In this document: positions 47,711 through 59,249 of the stretch, piece by piece
Position numbering within the stretch: position 1 is the first letter of the stretch
How the letters are laid out: every line of letters starts with the position of its first letter
NCBI RefSeq assembly: GCF_001999465.1
Contig: NZ_MQMF01000002.1
Coordinates: 62,001-126,000 of the forward strand
Length of the DNA stretch: 64,000 nt
Direction of reading: 5' to 3'
Source: Fictibacillus arsenicus
GTDB taxonomy: Bacteria; Bacillota; Bacilli; Bacillales; Fictibacillaceae
Program-made: the position numbers and the translations under genes
The notes under the pieces: model-generated
Told to the model about the DNA's origin: nothing
What the model saw: only the letters and a program-made list of their open reading frames with translations
Databases searched by the model: none

Positions 47711-48915
47711 CGTTTCATCAGTTCCATCACTTCTTCTAGTATTTCATTCGCTGCTTGTTCTTTTGAAAGAATTGGAAGCGGACGAATGGAACCATCTTTT
47801 TTAATCATAACAATCTCGTTTGTATCACTCCCAAACCCTGATCCTTCTTTTGATACATCGTTTCCAACTACCATATCCAAATTCTTTCTTACTAATTTAT
47901 CTTTTGCATAGTCTTCAAGATTTTCAGTTTCGGCGGCGAATCCAACAAGAATTTGATGTTCTTTTCTCTCACCGAGCTCTTTTAAAATATCATCTGTTTT
48001 CTTAAGTTCAATCGTCCACGTATCATTCTTTTTCTTGAACTTATTTGAATGAACTGTAACAGGTGTATAATCTGCTACAGCTGCACATTTAATGACAATA
48101 TCCTGTTCTCCATAAAGACTGATTGCTTTATCAAACATTTCTTTTGCAGAAATGACTCTTTCAACTTGTACTCCTGATGGTACTTCAAGAGATGTAGGAC
48201 CCGTTACTAATGTTACGTCTGCTCCAAGTTTTTTTGCTGCAGAAGCAATCGCATAACCCATCTTACCTGAGGAATGGTTTGTAAAATAACGGACTGGGTC
48301 CAGTTCCTCCCTTGTCGGACCGGCTGTTACCATGACATTCTTTCCTTTAAGAGGAAGAGATTGACCTTCTCTGTTCTCTTTAAAATACATATGAACAGCA
48401 TTTATGAGTTCCTCTGGTTCAGCAAGCCTTCCTTTGCCAATCCATCCGCAGGCAAGCAGCCCTTCATTCGGCTCTATAAATCTCCACCCGAACCCAGCAA
48501 GGGTTTGCATGTTCTTTTTAACAGCTGGATGATTAAACATATTTACATTCATAGCAGGTGCAATCAGCACATCTGCTTTTGTTGCAAGTAATGTAGTTGA
48601 GAGCATATCGTCCGCGATGCCGTTTGCCAGTTTCCCGATAACGTTTGCCGTAGCAGGAGCTATCAGTACAAGATCTGCCCAATCTGCGATATCGATATGA
48701 CTAACAACTGCAGGTTCTTTTTCCTCAAACGTATCTGTATATACGGCTTGTCTTGTCAGCGTTTGAAAGGTTAACGGTGTAATGAATTTCTGAGCAGACT
48801 CTGTGAGTATAACCTTCACATCATATCCGCTTTGATATAATTTACTTGCCACAGGTGCTGCTTTATAGGCAGCGATTCCGCCTGAAACAGCAAGCAATAT
48901 TTTTTTCTTTTCCAT
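47707..48915 (-). CDS. coaBC: bifunctional phosphopantothenoylcysteine decarboxylase / phosphopantothenate-cysteine ligase
   Basis: Two successive steps of coenzyme A synthesis. It has 402 residues. The N-terminal CoaC flavoprotein domain (about 1-180) has ILLAVSGGIAAYKA, LIAPAMNVNMF, and CGWIGKGRLAEPEE. The C-terminal CoaB ligase domain has VMVTAGPTREELDPVRYFTNHSSGKMG and IKCAAVADYTPV. It lies downstream of rpoZ and a terminator, so it probably has its own promoter in 48916-49106. Confidence 0.97.
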   Translation of the reverse strand: MEKKKILLAVSGGIAAYKAAPVASKLYQSGYDVKVILTESAQKFITPLTFQTLTRQAVYTDTFEEKEPAVVSHIDIADWADLVLIAPATANVIGKLANGIADDMLSTTLLATKADVLIAPAMNVNMFNHPAVKKNMQTLAGFGWRFIEPNEGLLACGWIGKGRLAEPEELINAVHMYFKENREGQSLPLKGKNVMVTAGPTREELDPVRYFTNHSSGKMGYAIASAAKKLGADVTLVTGPTSLEVPSGVQVERVISAKEMFDKAISLYGEQDIVIKCAAVADYTPVTVHSNKFKKKNDTWTIELKKTDDILKELGERKEHQILVGFAAETENLEDYAKDKLVRKNLDMVVGNDVSKEGSGFGSDTNEIVMIKKDGSIRPLPILSKEQAANEILEEVMELMKR

Positions 48916-49106
48916 AATAAACCCCTTCCGCCGCTCATTTGCTTAACAATTCACATCTATTTTACAGCATTTATATGTATTAAAAAACTTTATGGATTTT
49001 TATAAAGAAAACGTTGATGATGCCACGCATTTCGCGTCAGCCTTAGTTGTTGCTTTTTTATACTACCAACCTCATGCTAGCAATGTACATTTTCTGAAAG
49101 CAGAAC

Positions 49107-49136
49107 AAAAAAATAACAACCTTTAGACAAGGTTGT
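49107..49136 (-). terminator. Rho-independent terminator after rpoZ
   Basis: ACAACCTT and AAGGTTGT arms (49116-49123 and 49129-49136) with a 5-nt loop. TATTTTTTTG follows on the minus strand. It ends remA-gmk-rpoZ before coaBC. Confidence 0.85.
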
Positions 49137-49158
49137 ATATTTTTTCAGGCTCTATATA

Positions 49159-49365
49159 TTAATCAGCAGGTGTTTCCCCAACTTTTGTTAAGATACCAGA
49201 TTGAATTTCTTCAAGTGCTTTACCAACAAACTTATGTGATACAGGTTTAGCAATCTGCTGGTTGCCATGCTTTTGAATTTCTCTCGCACGTTTTGAACTA
49301 AGTGTTACAAGAGAGTATTTTGAGTCTATCTTTTCCATAAGAGAATCGATGGATGGATATAGCAT
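49159..49365 (-). CDS. rpoZ: DNA-directed RNA polymerase omega subunit
   Basis: Smallest core RNA polymerase subunit, helping fold beta-prime. It has 68 residues. [20 protein letters not shown] and [10 protein letters not shown] match Bacillus omega, and [15 protein letters not shown] is typical. Its ATG shares one base with the gmk stop (TAATG), so translation is coupled. Confidence 0.95.
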   Translation of the reverse strand: MLYPSIDSLMEKIDSKYSLVTLSSKRAREIQKHGNQQIAKPVSHKFVGKALEEIQSGILTKVGETPAD

Positions 49366-49982
49366 TATTGGTCATCTCCTAAAATTTTTTGGTATTTCGG
49401 ACGAACTCTGTCTACACGGCAATGTTCTGTTGTAATGATCGCTTTAATACGGTTACAAGCTGAATCAATCTCGTCATTTACTACAGAATAGTCATAGTGC
49501 TTCATAAGCTCGATCTCTTCTTTGGCCACTGACATGCGATTGTTTATCAAATCTTCGGTTTCAGTGCCCCGTCCGACAATACGGTTTCTTAGTTCATCAA
49601 GACTAGGTGGTGTTAAGAAGATAAATACACCTTCTGGAAAAATATTTTTCACTTGAAGTGCACCTTGAACTTCAATCTCTAAAATAACGTCCTTGCCTTC
49701 ATCAAGTGTGCGGTTCACATATTCGATCGGCGTTCCATAGTAGTTGCCGACATATTCTGCCCACTCAAGCAATTCTTTATTTTCAATCATGCGTAAAAAC
49801 TCTTCTTTTGATTTAAAGAAGTATTCTACCCCATGTCGTTCGCCTTCACGCGGCTGCCTTGTAGTTGCTGAAACTGAATATTGAATGTCCAGCTTTTGTT
49901 CTCGGAGCGCCTTACAAACAGTACCCTTTCCTACACCAGAAGGGCCGGAAAGCACAAACAGAATGCCTCTTTCTTTTTCCAT
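49365..49982 (-). CDS. gmk: guanylate kinase
   Basis: Phosphorylates GMP to GDP. ATG 49982 gives 205 residues with GGAGG 5 nt upstream; an in-frame start four codons earlier overlaps that site. The P-loop is [16 protein letters not shown]. The GMP-binding region is [21 protein letters not shown], followed by GNYYGTP and [14 protein letters not shown]. It lies between remA and rpoZ, as in B. subtilis. Confidence 0.97.
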   Translation of the reverse strand: MEKERGILFVLSGPSGVGKGTVCKALREQKLDIQYSVSATTRQPREGERHGVEYFFKSKEEFLRMIENKELLEWAEYVGNYYGTPIEYVNRTLDEGKDVILEIEVQGALQVKNIFPEGVFIFLTPPSLDELRNRIVGRGTETEDLINNRMSVAKEEIELMKHYDYSVVNDEIDSACNRIKAIITTEHCRVDRVRPKYQKILGDDQ

Positions 49983-49997
49983 ATAAACCTCCACAAC

Positions 49998-50255
49998 CTA
50001 ACTTTCTTCTGAGCCCTCATCAACTGACATCAGTCTGTGAGCCACAGTTTCTGGCTGTACAGCCGACAGAATCACATGATCACTGTCGGTCACAACGACC
50101 GCTCTCGTTCTGCGGCCATATGTAGCATCAATCAGCATGTTCTTCTCTCTTGCGACCGTGATTAATCGTTTTATCGGTGCAGATTCTGGACTGACTACCG
50201 CAATAATCCGGTGAGCAGCAACAATATTTCCGTAACCAATATTAATTAATTTCAT
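49998..50255 (-). CDS. remA: extracellular matrix regulatory protein RemA (DUF370)
   Basis: Small DNA-binding regulator that activates biofilm matrix genes in B. subtilis. It has 85 residues. [20 protein letters not shown] and the [16 protein letters not shown] segment are near-invariant in the family. It is followed 15 nt later by gmk. In B. subtilis yloC lies upstream of it. Here the upstream 588 nt contain no gene. Confidence 0.95.
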   Translation of the reverse strand: MKLINIGYGNIVAAHRIIAVVSPESAPIKRLITVAREKNMLIDATYGRRTRAVVVTDSDHVILSAVQPETVAHRLMSVDEGSEES

Positions 50256-50490
50256 CTTTAACCGCCCCTAACCTGCTACTATTCTAGCCAAATGGAATAA
50301 CGGGTCATACGCTAATTGCACGATATTGTGAAAAACTGTACACATGTTCCTATATTTTAGCACACAAAATCGAGAATCTAAACTATTTTCCCTTATTTTG
50401 AGGAAATATCGTGAAAATTAGTAAGGGACTCTTTGGTGGAGTGGTCCGTGAAAGCCCCTATATTTCGTTGAACGCAGTAACGCTTATGAA

Positions 50491-50764
50491 TCGCTCGTAA
50501 TATTAGAAAATCGCTCGTATATTTTAAAAAGCGCTCGTAAATCCTGAGAACCGTTCATAAATCTTCCTGAGCGCGCATAAATCTTCCCGAGCGCGCATAA
50601 ACCTCCCCGGGCGCGCATAAATCTTCCCGACCGCGCATAAATCTTCCCGACCGCGCATAAATCTTCCCGACCGCGCATAAATCTTCCCGACCGCGCATAA
50701 ATCTTCCCGACCGCGTATAAATCTTCCCGAGCGCGTATAAATCTTCCCGACCGCGTATAAATCA
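50491..50764. repeat. 20-bp tandem repeat array, about 14 units
   Basis: The unit CCGCGCATAAATCTTCCCGA repeats at exact 20-bp steps from 50491; weak units can be traced to about 50440. Units at 50631-50710 are identical. Units at 50491-50570 are diverged and those at 50711-50764 carry CGTATAA variants. It fills the centre of the 588-nt remA-yloB gap; the rest (50256-50440) shows nothing recognisable. There are no spacers, so it is not CRISPR. All three minus frames stay open simply because a stop-free 20-mer cycles through every phase, so the long frame is not evidence of a gene. Confidence 0.95.
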
Positions 50765-50794
50765 GCAAATTCTTTTCAGAATTTGCTTGTTTTT
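50764..50794 (+). terminator. hairpin at the right end of the tandem array
   Basis: AGCAAATTC and GAATTTGCT (50764-50772, 50779-50787) with a 6-nt loop, then TGTTTTT on the plus strand. It would stop transcription leaving the array rightwards. Confidence 0.65.
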
Positions 50795-50804
50795 ATAAAA
50801 ACAA

Positions 50805-50838
50805 ACGAAGCTAGCTCCTAAAAATAGTGAGCCAGCTC
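50805..50838 (-). terminator. terminator after the P-type ATPase gene
   Basis: On the minus strand, AGCTGGCTC and GAGCTAGCT arms with one G-T pair surround an 11-12 nt loop, within 20 nt of the stop codon. The following sequence is TTCGTTTGTTTTT. Confidence 0.65.
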
Positions 50839-50843
50839 TCTTT

Positions 50844-53516
50844 TTATCTTATTTCTCTTTTAAACAGCTGAAAACCTGCTAATGCAAATGTTGGTATAGA
50901 TGCCATGCCTAGTACAAGCAGCCATTGTCTCAGTGAAAGCGGTACAGTGTGGAAAATCTCTTGTAACGGCTGAACATACATTACGACAAGCAGCAATAAA
51001 ACAGATGAGATAACTGCTAGAACAAGATATCCGTTTTGAAAAGGATTTCTGTGGAAGACCGAACGTTCACTTCTGCAGTCAAATACATGAATTAATTGTG
51101 CCATTACTAGTGTAGCAAATGCCACTGACTGTGCCACGATCAGCTGATCTGGATTTTCTTTTAACGTTACCCAGAATGCTAGGATGGTTGCTGCACCGAT
51201 TAAAAACCCACGAGAAACGATCTTCCATCCAAGGCCTCTTGAGAAAACCCCTTCTTTTGCCTGCCGCGGTTTTCGTCTCATTACGTCTTCTTCCGCCTGA
51301 TCCACACCCAACGCCATTGCAGGGAGTCCGTCTGTTACGAGGTTTACCCACAAAATTTGGATCGGTACGAGCGGGAGAGGTAGTCCCATGATCATCGCAA
51401 AAAGCATTACAAGAATTTCTCCTACATTGGAAGCCAATAGATATCGAATAAACTTACGGATATTTTCATAGATGTTTCTTCCTTCTTCAATGGCCGAACG
51501 AATGGTTGCAAAGTTATCATCTCCCAATACAAGAGAAGAAGCTTCTTTCGCTACATCTGTTCCGGTGATCCCCATAGCAATTCCGATATTAGCAGACTTA
51601 ATGGCAGGCGCGTCATTCACGCCGTCCCCTGTCATCGCAACCACATGGCCTTTTCTTTGCAGAGACTTTACGATTTTTAATTTATGTTCAGGAGATACTC
51701 GTGCATATACGTAAACATTCTCTGAAACTTTGTCCAGTTCTTCATCATTAAGCTGTGCTAACTCTGCACCTTCCATTACTCGGCCGCCTTCAGGGAGCAT
51801 GTTCAGCTTTTTGGCGATGCTCGCTGCAGTTACTACATGGTCACCTGTGATCATAATGGTTTTAATGCCCGCAGTCTGACAGTCTCTAATACTATCTTCT
51901 ACCTCTGGACGAGGGGGATCCATCATTCCTTGAAGTCCGATAAAAGTCAGGCTTCTCTCTGCAAAGGAGGCTTGTGCGTAATATTCCCCCTCTTTTAGAG
52001 GACGGACAGCAACAGCAATCGTTCTCAGAGCTTGGCTTCCTAGTGCGTATATCGCTTCTTTAATTCGCTCTTTGTGCGCTTGCTTGATTAACTGTTTCTT
52101 ATCATCCCACACAATATAATCGCTTTTTTCCATTAATACGTCAGGAGCACCTTTTACAACGAGCATCTGATTTCCTTCTGTATCCTGAACAATGACACTC
52201 ATCATTTTTCTTGTTGAATCAAAAGGAAACTCATGCTGAATTGTAAACTGTTCACTTAAAGATTCTTTTGTAATTCCAGCTTTATAGGCGCTTACTAATA
52301 ATGCCGTCTCTGTCGGATCACCAACCTCTACAAACGAACCATTCTTTCCTTCTTCAAGTGTAGCGTTATTACAAAGAGCAGCATAAGCTAAAACTTCCGT
52401 CAGCTTATCTCCTCGTTTACCGTCTTCATTAATTCCTGATCCTGCGACTTCAAAACCATCATCAGTGACGGACCAGGTTCTGCCTTGTGACCAGATACGG
52501 CTTACCGTCATTTTATTTTGTGTAAGTGTTCCTGTTTTGTCTGAACAGATCACAGTAGCACATCCAAGTGTTTCAACTGAAGGAAGCTTACGTACAATCG
52601 CTCGTTTACGGATCATCTTTTGCACACCTAGCGCGAGAGCAATCGTAACAATAGCAGGCAGCCCTTCAGGAATAGCTGCTACAGCTAGTGAAACCCCTGC
52701 TAGAATCATGCTGTATAGATCGTGCCCCTGCAAAACCCCAGCTATTACAACTAGGACTGTTAACAGCAATGCTAAAGCTATCAATATTTTCCCGAGCTGT
52801 TCAAGTTTCATCTGAAGGGGAGTTGCCAAGTTCTCAGCCGATTGTATTAGGTGCGCGATCTTCCCCATCTCAGTCTTCATGCCAGTTGCTACTACGATTC
52901 CTTGTCCGGTTCCGCGAGTTACCATGGTTCCCATAAATGCCATGTTATCCTGGTCTCCAAGTGTAAGCTCGTCTGCAGTTAAAATATTGTTATGCTTTTG
53001 GGCAGGAACGGATTCACCCGTTAAAGCAGACTCTTCAATTTGAAGGCCTGATGTTTTGAGCAAGCGAATGTCTGCCCCAACTCTGTCTCCACTTTTAATT
53101 TTAACTACATCACCTGCAACCACATCTTTTGCTGCGATCGAAACCCATTTACCTTCTCTTAAAACTTGTGCAGTCGGAGCGGATAATTCTTTTAGAGAAG
53201 CAAGGGATTTCTCTGCTTTTCTTTCTTGAATAAACCCTAGAATTCCGTTCATCACAACGATTAAGATTATAGCAATCGCATCCAGATACTCGCCTAAAAA
53301 ACCAGAAAGCAATGTTGCTGCCAAAAGCACGAGCACCATAAAATCCTTAAACTGTGCAAGGAACATCAGGATAGCTGATTGCTTTTTACCTTCTTCTAGC
53401 TGATTGGGTCCATCAAGCTTCAATCGCTTTTCTTGCTCATTCTTCGTTAGACCTTCATCTAACCTGCTGTTGAGTATTGATTCAATTTCGTCTTGCGGCA
53501 GCTGGTACCAATTCAT
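50844..53516 (-). CDS. yloB: calcium-transporting P-type ATPase (YloB family)
   Basis: P-type IIA cation pump, related to SERCA. B. subtilis YloB is reported to move calcium during sporulation. ATG 53516 gives 890 residues, with GAGGTGG upstream. The phosphorylation site is [13 protein letters not shown]. Also visible are TGES ([11 protein letters not shown]), [13 protein letters not shown] in the membrane (calcium ligands), KGAPDVLM and [12 protein letters not shown]. About ten membrane segments are present. It is divergent from rqcH. Confidence 0.93.
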   Translation of the reverse strand: MNWYQLPQDEIESILNSRLDEGLTKNEQEKRLKLDGPNQLEEGKKQSAILMFLAQFKDFMVLVLLAATLLSGFLGEYLDAIAIILIVVMNGILGFIQERKAEKSLASLKELSAPTAQVLREGKWVSIAAKDVVAGDVVKIKSGDRVGADIRLLKTSGLQIEESALTGESVPAQKHNNILTADELTLGDQDNMAFMGTMVTRGTGQGIVVATGMKTEMGKIAHLIQSAENLATPLQMKLEQLGKILIALALLLTVLVVIAGVLQGHDLYSMILAGVSLAVAAIPEGLPAIVTIALALGVQKMIRKRAIVRKLPSVETLGCATVICSDKTGTLTQNKMTVSRIWSQGRTWSVTDDGFEVAGSGINEDGKRGDKLTEVLAYAALCNNATLEEGKNGSFVEVGDPTETALLVSAYKAGITKESLSEQFTIQHEFPFDSTRKMMSVIVQDTEGNQMLVVKGAPDVLMEKSDYIVWDDKKQLIKQAHKERIKEAIYALGSQALRTIAVAVRPLKEGEYYAQASFAERSLTFIGLQGMMDPPRPEVEDSIRDCQTAGIKTIMITGDHVVTAASIAKKLNMLPEGGRVMEGAELAQLNDEELDKVSENVYVYARVSPEHKLKIVKSLQRKGHVVAMTGDGVNDAPAIKSANIGIAMGITGTDVAKEASSLVLGDDNFATIRSAIEEGRNIYENIRKFIRYLLASNVGEILVMLFAMIMGLPLPLVPIQILWVNLVTDGLPAMALGVDQAEEDVMRRKPRQAKEGVFSRGLGWKIVSRGFLIGAATILAFWVTLKENPDQLIVAQSVAFATLVMAQLIHVFDCRSERSVFHRNPFQNGYLVLAVISSVLLLLVVMYVQPLQEIFHTVPLSLRQWLLVLGMASIPTFALAGFQLFKREIR

Positions 53517-53613
53517 AGCTTCCACCTCTAATAAGATTAGTTAAAGCCATTTATATGCAGGCATGTCCGCAAAAATGCTATACTATGAATCAGAAATAAG
53601 AGGTGAACTTATC

Positions 53614-55323
53614 ATGAGTTTTGATGGAATAATGACACGTGCTGTAACTGCTGAACTTCAGGAGACTTTAACATCCGGAAGAATTTCAAAAGTTTATCAG
53701 CCGCATAAAACAGATCTTGTATTTACCATTCGTTCAAACGGGAAAAATCATAAACTATTGATATCCGCAAATCCATCATTTGCACGGATACATCTAACAG
53801 AACACCAATACGAAAATCCTGACACTCCACCTATGTTTTGTATGCTGCTCAGAAAACATCTAGAAGGTGCTTTTATTGAAAAAATCGAACAGCTTGATGT
53901 GGAACGAATAATAAAGATCACCGTAAAAAACAGGGATGAAATTGGAGATGAGACCACAAAAGTACTTTATGTGGAAATTATGGGAAGGCACTCAAACATT
54001 ATTTTGACTGATGAAATGTCTGAGAAAATAATAGACAGCATCAAACATATTCCTAGTTTCCAGAACAGGCATAGAACCATCTTGCCTGGTTTTACGTATG
54101 TACTTCCTCCTGCACAGGAAAAAATAGACCCCTTTTCTGTTTCTGAGAAAGAAGAATTTATTACTAAGATATCTTGGAATGAAGGAAAATTGGACAAACA
54201 GCTTGTTGCAGGATTCAGCGGTCTCTCGCCTTTAATCGCAAAAGAAATACTAGAACGTGCCGGCTTATCTATTAAAGAACAAGTAGCTGACGCCTTTTTA
54301 TCAGTGATGAATCAATTGGCTGAAAAACGTTATGAACCGCAGATGATAACAAATGAGAAGAAAGAATACTTTTCGGTCATTTCTTTAACCCATATTGAGG
54401 GTGAAGTTCGACCGTTTGAAACCGTCAGTAAACTGCTGGACCGTTTCTTTTATGGAAAAGCTGACCGCGATCGAATAAAACAACAAGCGAACGACCTTGA
54501 GAAATATCTTTCTAATGAATATGAAAAGATTATCAAAAAGATCGGAAAACTAGAACGCGAACTTGAACAAACCGTCAATGCTGAAGAATATCAGCGTAAA
54601 GGAGAACTTCTCACTGCATATATGTACATGGCTAAAAAAGGCGATAAAGCAATTGAAGTTGAGGATTACTTTAGTAAAGACCAGCCTCTAGTTAAAATTG
54701 AACTTGATCCTTTAAAAACACCAGCTGAAAATGCCCAGAGCTATTTTAAAAAATATGGAAAGCTTAAAAAATCGGTATCTATCATAAAAGATCAGATCGA
54801 AAAATCCAAGAACGAACTTCTCTATTTTGAGCGTCTCATCGTTCAGATGGATTCTGCATCGATGAAAGATGTTGAAGAAATACGAGAAGAACTTGGTGAA
54901 GGCGGTTATTTAAAACATCGTCAGAGCAAGCAAAAGAAAAAACAAAACCAAACACCACAGCCTGAAAAATTCATCTCCAGTGATGGAACAGAAATATTAG
55001 TCGGAAAGAACAATAAACAAAACGACTACTTAACATTCAAACTATCTCGCGCAAACGAAACATGGCTTCACACAAAAGACATCCCTGGATCGCATGTGCT
55101 AATACGTTCAACTGAACCTAGTGAAACAGATATAAAAGAGGCTGCAGTCTTAGCTGGATTTTACAGCAAAGCAAAAAACTCCAGTTCAGTACCAGTTGAT
55201 TTCACGCTTGTGAAGCATGTTAAGAAACCTAGCGGAGCAAAACCGGGATTTGTTATTTATGATAATCAGCAGACATTGTATGTAACACCTGATGAAGATC
55301 TCGTTTTCAAGTTAAAAAAGTAA
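53614..55323 (+). CDS. rqcH: ribosome quality control protein RqcH (YloA/FbpA, NEMF family)
   Basis: Binds stalled 50S-peptidyl-tRNA complexes and adds C-terminal alanine tails that mark the peptide for degradation. The start is ATG 53614 (569 residues, MSFDGIMTRAVTAELQE), with AGAGGTGA upstream; the frame remains open 17 codons earlier. NFACT-N domain (about 1-240), coiled coil (about 285-430) and the NFACT-R domain (about 445-560, ILVGKNNKQNDYLTFKLSRANETWLHTKDIPGSH, here quoted in part) are present. It is one of three plus-strand genes. Confidence 0.95.
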   Translation: MSFDGIMTRAVTAELQETLTSGRISKVYQPHKTDLVFTIRSNGKNHKLLISANPSFARIHLTEHQYENPDTPPMFCMLLRKHLEGAFIEKIEQLDVERIIKITVKNRDEIGDETTKVLYVEIMGRHSNIILTDEMSEKIIDSIKHIPSFQNRHRTILPGFTYVLPPAQEKIDPFSVSEKEEFITKISWNEGKLDKQLVAGFSGLSPLIAKEILERAGLSIKEQVADAFLSVMNQLAEKRYEPQMITNEKKEYFSVISLTHIEGEVRPFETVSKLLDRFFYGKADRDRIKQQANDLEKYLSNEYEKIIKKIGKLERELEQTVNAEEYQRKGELLTAYMYMAKKGDKAIEVEDYFSKDQPLVKIELDPLKTPAENAQSYFKKYGKLKKSVSIIKDQIEKSKNELLYFERLIVQMDSASMKDVEEIREELGEGGYLKHRQSKQKKKQNQTPQPEKFISSDGTEILVGKNNKQNDYLTFKLSRANETWLHTKDIPGSHVLIRSTEPSETDIKEAAVLAGFYSKAKNSSSVPVDFTLVKHVKKPSGAKPGFVIYDNQQTLYVTPDEDLVFKLKK

Positions 55324-55330
55324 GTTTGCT

Positions 55331-55495
55331 AAAACTATGTTGTATTTGAAAGAGTTGATTTCCGCTCCAGGCACTCGCTTTCCGCGGGGCGGGCGGTGAG
55401 CCTCCTGACGCTATGCGCCGTTAGGAGTCTCACCTGTCCCACTCGTCCCGCAGGAGTCTCGCACCTTGCGCTCCAATCAACTTGTCAATGAAGTG
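55331..55495 (+). repeat. dispersed palindromic repeat, copy E (short form)
   Basis: The core 55349-55492 runs from GAGTTGATTTCCGCTCCAGG to GCTCCAATCAACTT. CGCGGGGCGGGCGGTGAGCC and two AGGAGTCTC motifs lie between. GGTGAGCCTCCTGACG and CGTTAGGAG-TCTCACC (55394-55434) form a strong internal hairpin. It is between convergent rqcH and the methyltransferase gene, before the shared terminator. Confidence 0.9.
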
Positions 55496-55516
55496 TTTTC
55501 GTTACAATCATTAAAT

Positions 55517-55560
55517 CAAAAAAGCAGGACCGCTATTGATTAGCTGTCCTGCTCTTTTTT
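55517..55560. terminator. bidirectional terminator between rqcH and the methyltransferase gene
   Basis: AGCAGGAC and GTCCTGCT arms (55523-55530 and 55546-55553), extended by inner GCT and AGC pairs. T runs flank it on either strand. Confidence 0.9.
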
Positions 55561-56208
55561 TGCCTTGCTTATAATGGCAAGTCCGCCGAGTACTTCTTTA
55601 TGTGTTACCTCTGAAAAATGAAGTTCTTCCAGCAATGCAGTCATTTCATCCGCCGTATATCGGTGTCTTCTTGTACTGACATTCGACCATTTCAATAGAG
55701 CAGTTCTCTCGAAACCAGAAATATCATTTTCTTTTGTGTACTGAGCAGCACTTTCTTGACTCATCTTTTCGCTTGGATTAAGCATGGCGATATATCCGTC
55801 TTTTTTGAGCACACGATTTATTTCCTTGATACCTTTTGATGGATCAGGCAATAAAAACATTACGCAAGTAGACAATGCAAGATGAAAAGAATCATCTTCA
55901 AAAGGCAGGTTTTCTGCATCCGCTACTAAAAACTCGCTCTTTCCGCTTAGATCATGATAGAAAAATTGCTGAATGCTCGCTTTCACCATTTCTGATGAAA
56001 GATCAACCCCTACAAGTTTATTTGCTTCTTGTGCCCCTCGCAGCAACAACCTGCCCGTTCCGCAACCAACATCTAAAATGTCCTTATCTTCCCAAGATCC
56101 TGTCGTTTCTTTCAAAGTATCATGAACACTTTTTAGCCAAGATGTTCGTGCCATGCTGTCAAAAAATGATACTAGCTCATCAAATTCTTCACCGTTCATT
56201 TTTCTCAA
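55540..56208 (-). CDS. class I SAM-dependent methyltransferase, substrate unknown
   Basis: A 222-residue protein of the UbiE/COQ5-type fold. The SAM loop is DILDVGCGTGRLLLRG (near 42-57), then LVGVDLSSEMV (acidic ribose contact), ADAENLPFEDDSFHLALS and KEINRVLKKDGYIAML. No motif fixes the substrate. TTG 56208 is preferred because AAGGAG is 9 nt upstream; ATG three codons later is the alternative. It starts 21 nt after pyrE, so it is likely the last gene of the pyr operon. B. subtilis has no such gene there. Confidence 0.85.
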   Translation of the reverse strand: MRKMNGEEFDELVSFFDSMARTSWLKSVHDTLKETTGSWEDKDILDVGCGTGRLLLRGAQEANKLVGVDLSSEMVKASIQQFFYHDLSGKSEFLVADAENLPFEDDSFHLALSTCVMFLLPDPSKGIKEINRVLKKDGYIAMLNPSEKMSQESAAQYTKENDISGFERTALLKWSNVSTRRHRYTADEMTALLEELHFSEVTHKEVLGGLAIISKAKKEQDS

Positions 56209-56836
56209 AATCGTATTCTCCTTAGAAAACTATTTGGAAAAAGTGGCCGCTCCCCAATTCTCAGGGTCTTGCTGCCATTCTTTTAATAAAGAAAGACCTT
56301 GTTCACTAATCGTACCGCTTTCTTGTGCTTCCTTTATTAATGTACTAAAATTTGTGACCGTTTGAAAGGAAAGACCTTCTTTTTCAAAAGCTTCAGACCC
56401 TTTTTCAAGTCCATAGCTGAATATTGCTGCTACACCTAATACTTCCACTCCAGCTTCTTGAAGTGCCTGACAGGCTTGAATCGAGCTTTTGCCTGTAGAT
56501 ATTAAGTCTTCGACAACAACTGCTTTTTTCGTTTTTTCTGTTAGACCCTCAATTTGTTTTCCTTTACCATGCGCTTTAGCACTTGATCTTACGTAGCACA
56601 TCGGTAAATTCATTTGATCTGCAACGAATGCAGCATGCGGGATTCCAGCAGTAGCTGTACCAGCAATAACATCGGCTTCAGGATAATGCCTCTTGATCAG
56701 TGATACTAACTCTTCAGCAACTTGTTTGCGCAGTTCAGGATAAGCCAGAATCAACCGGTTATCACAATAGATTGGAGATTTCATTCCTGAAGACCACGTG
56801 TATGGTTCCTCTGGTGAAAGTGTAACAGCTTTGATA

Positions 56837-59245
<2,409 letters not shown>

Positions 59246-59249
<4 letters not shown>

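Noticed and set aside
50491-50764. Possible CRISPR array
   Set aside because: Units are directly adjacent with no unique spacers, and no cas genes are nearby.
50484-50768. 94-residue open frame with a 20-residue repeat on the minus strand
   Set aside because: A stop-free 20-mer repeated in tandem opens all three frames at once. There is no ribosome-binding site and the left units are decayed, so this is a by-product of the repeat.
53556-53584. TATACT at 53579 as the -10 of an rqcH promoter
   Set aside because: The -10 is good but there is no recognisable -35 at the right distance, so it was left out of the feature list.
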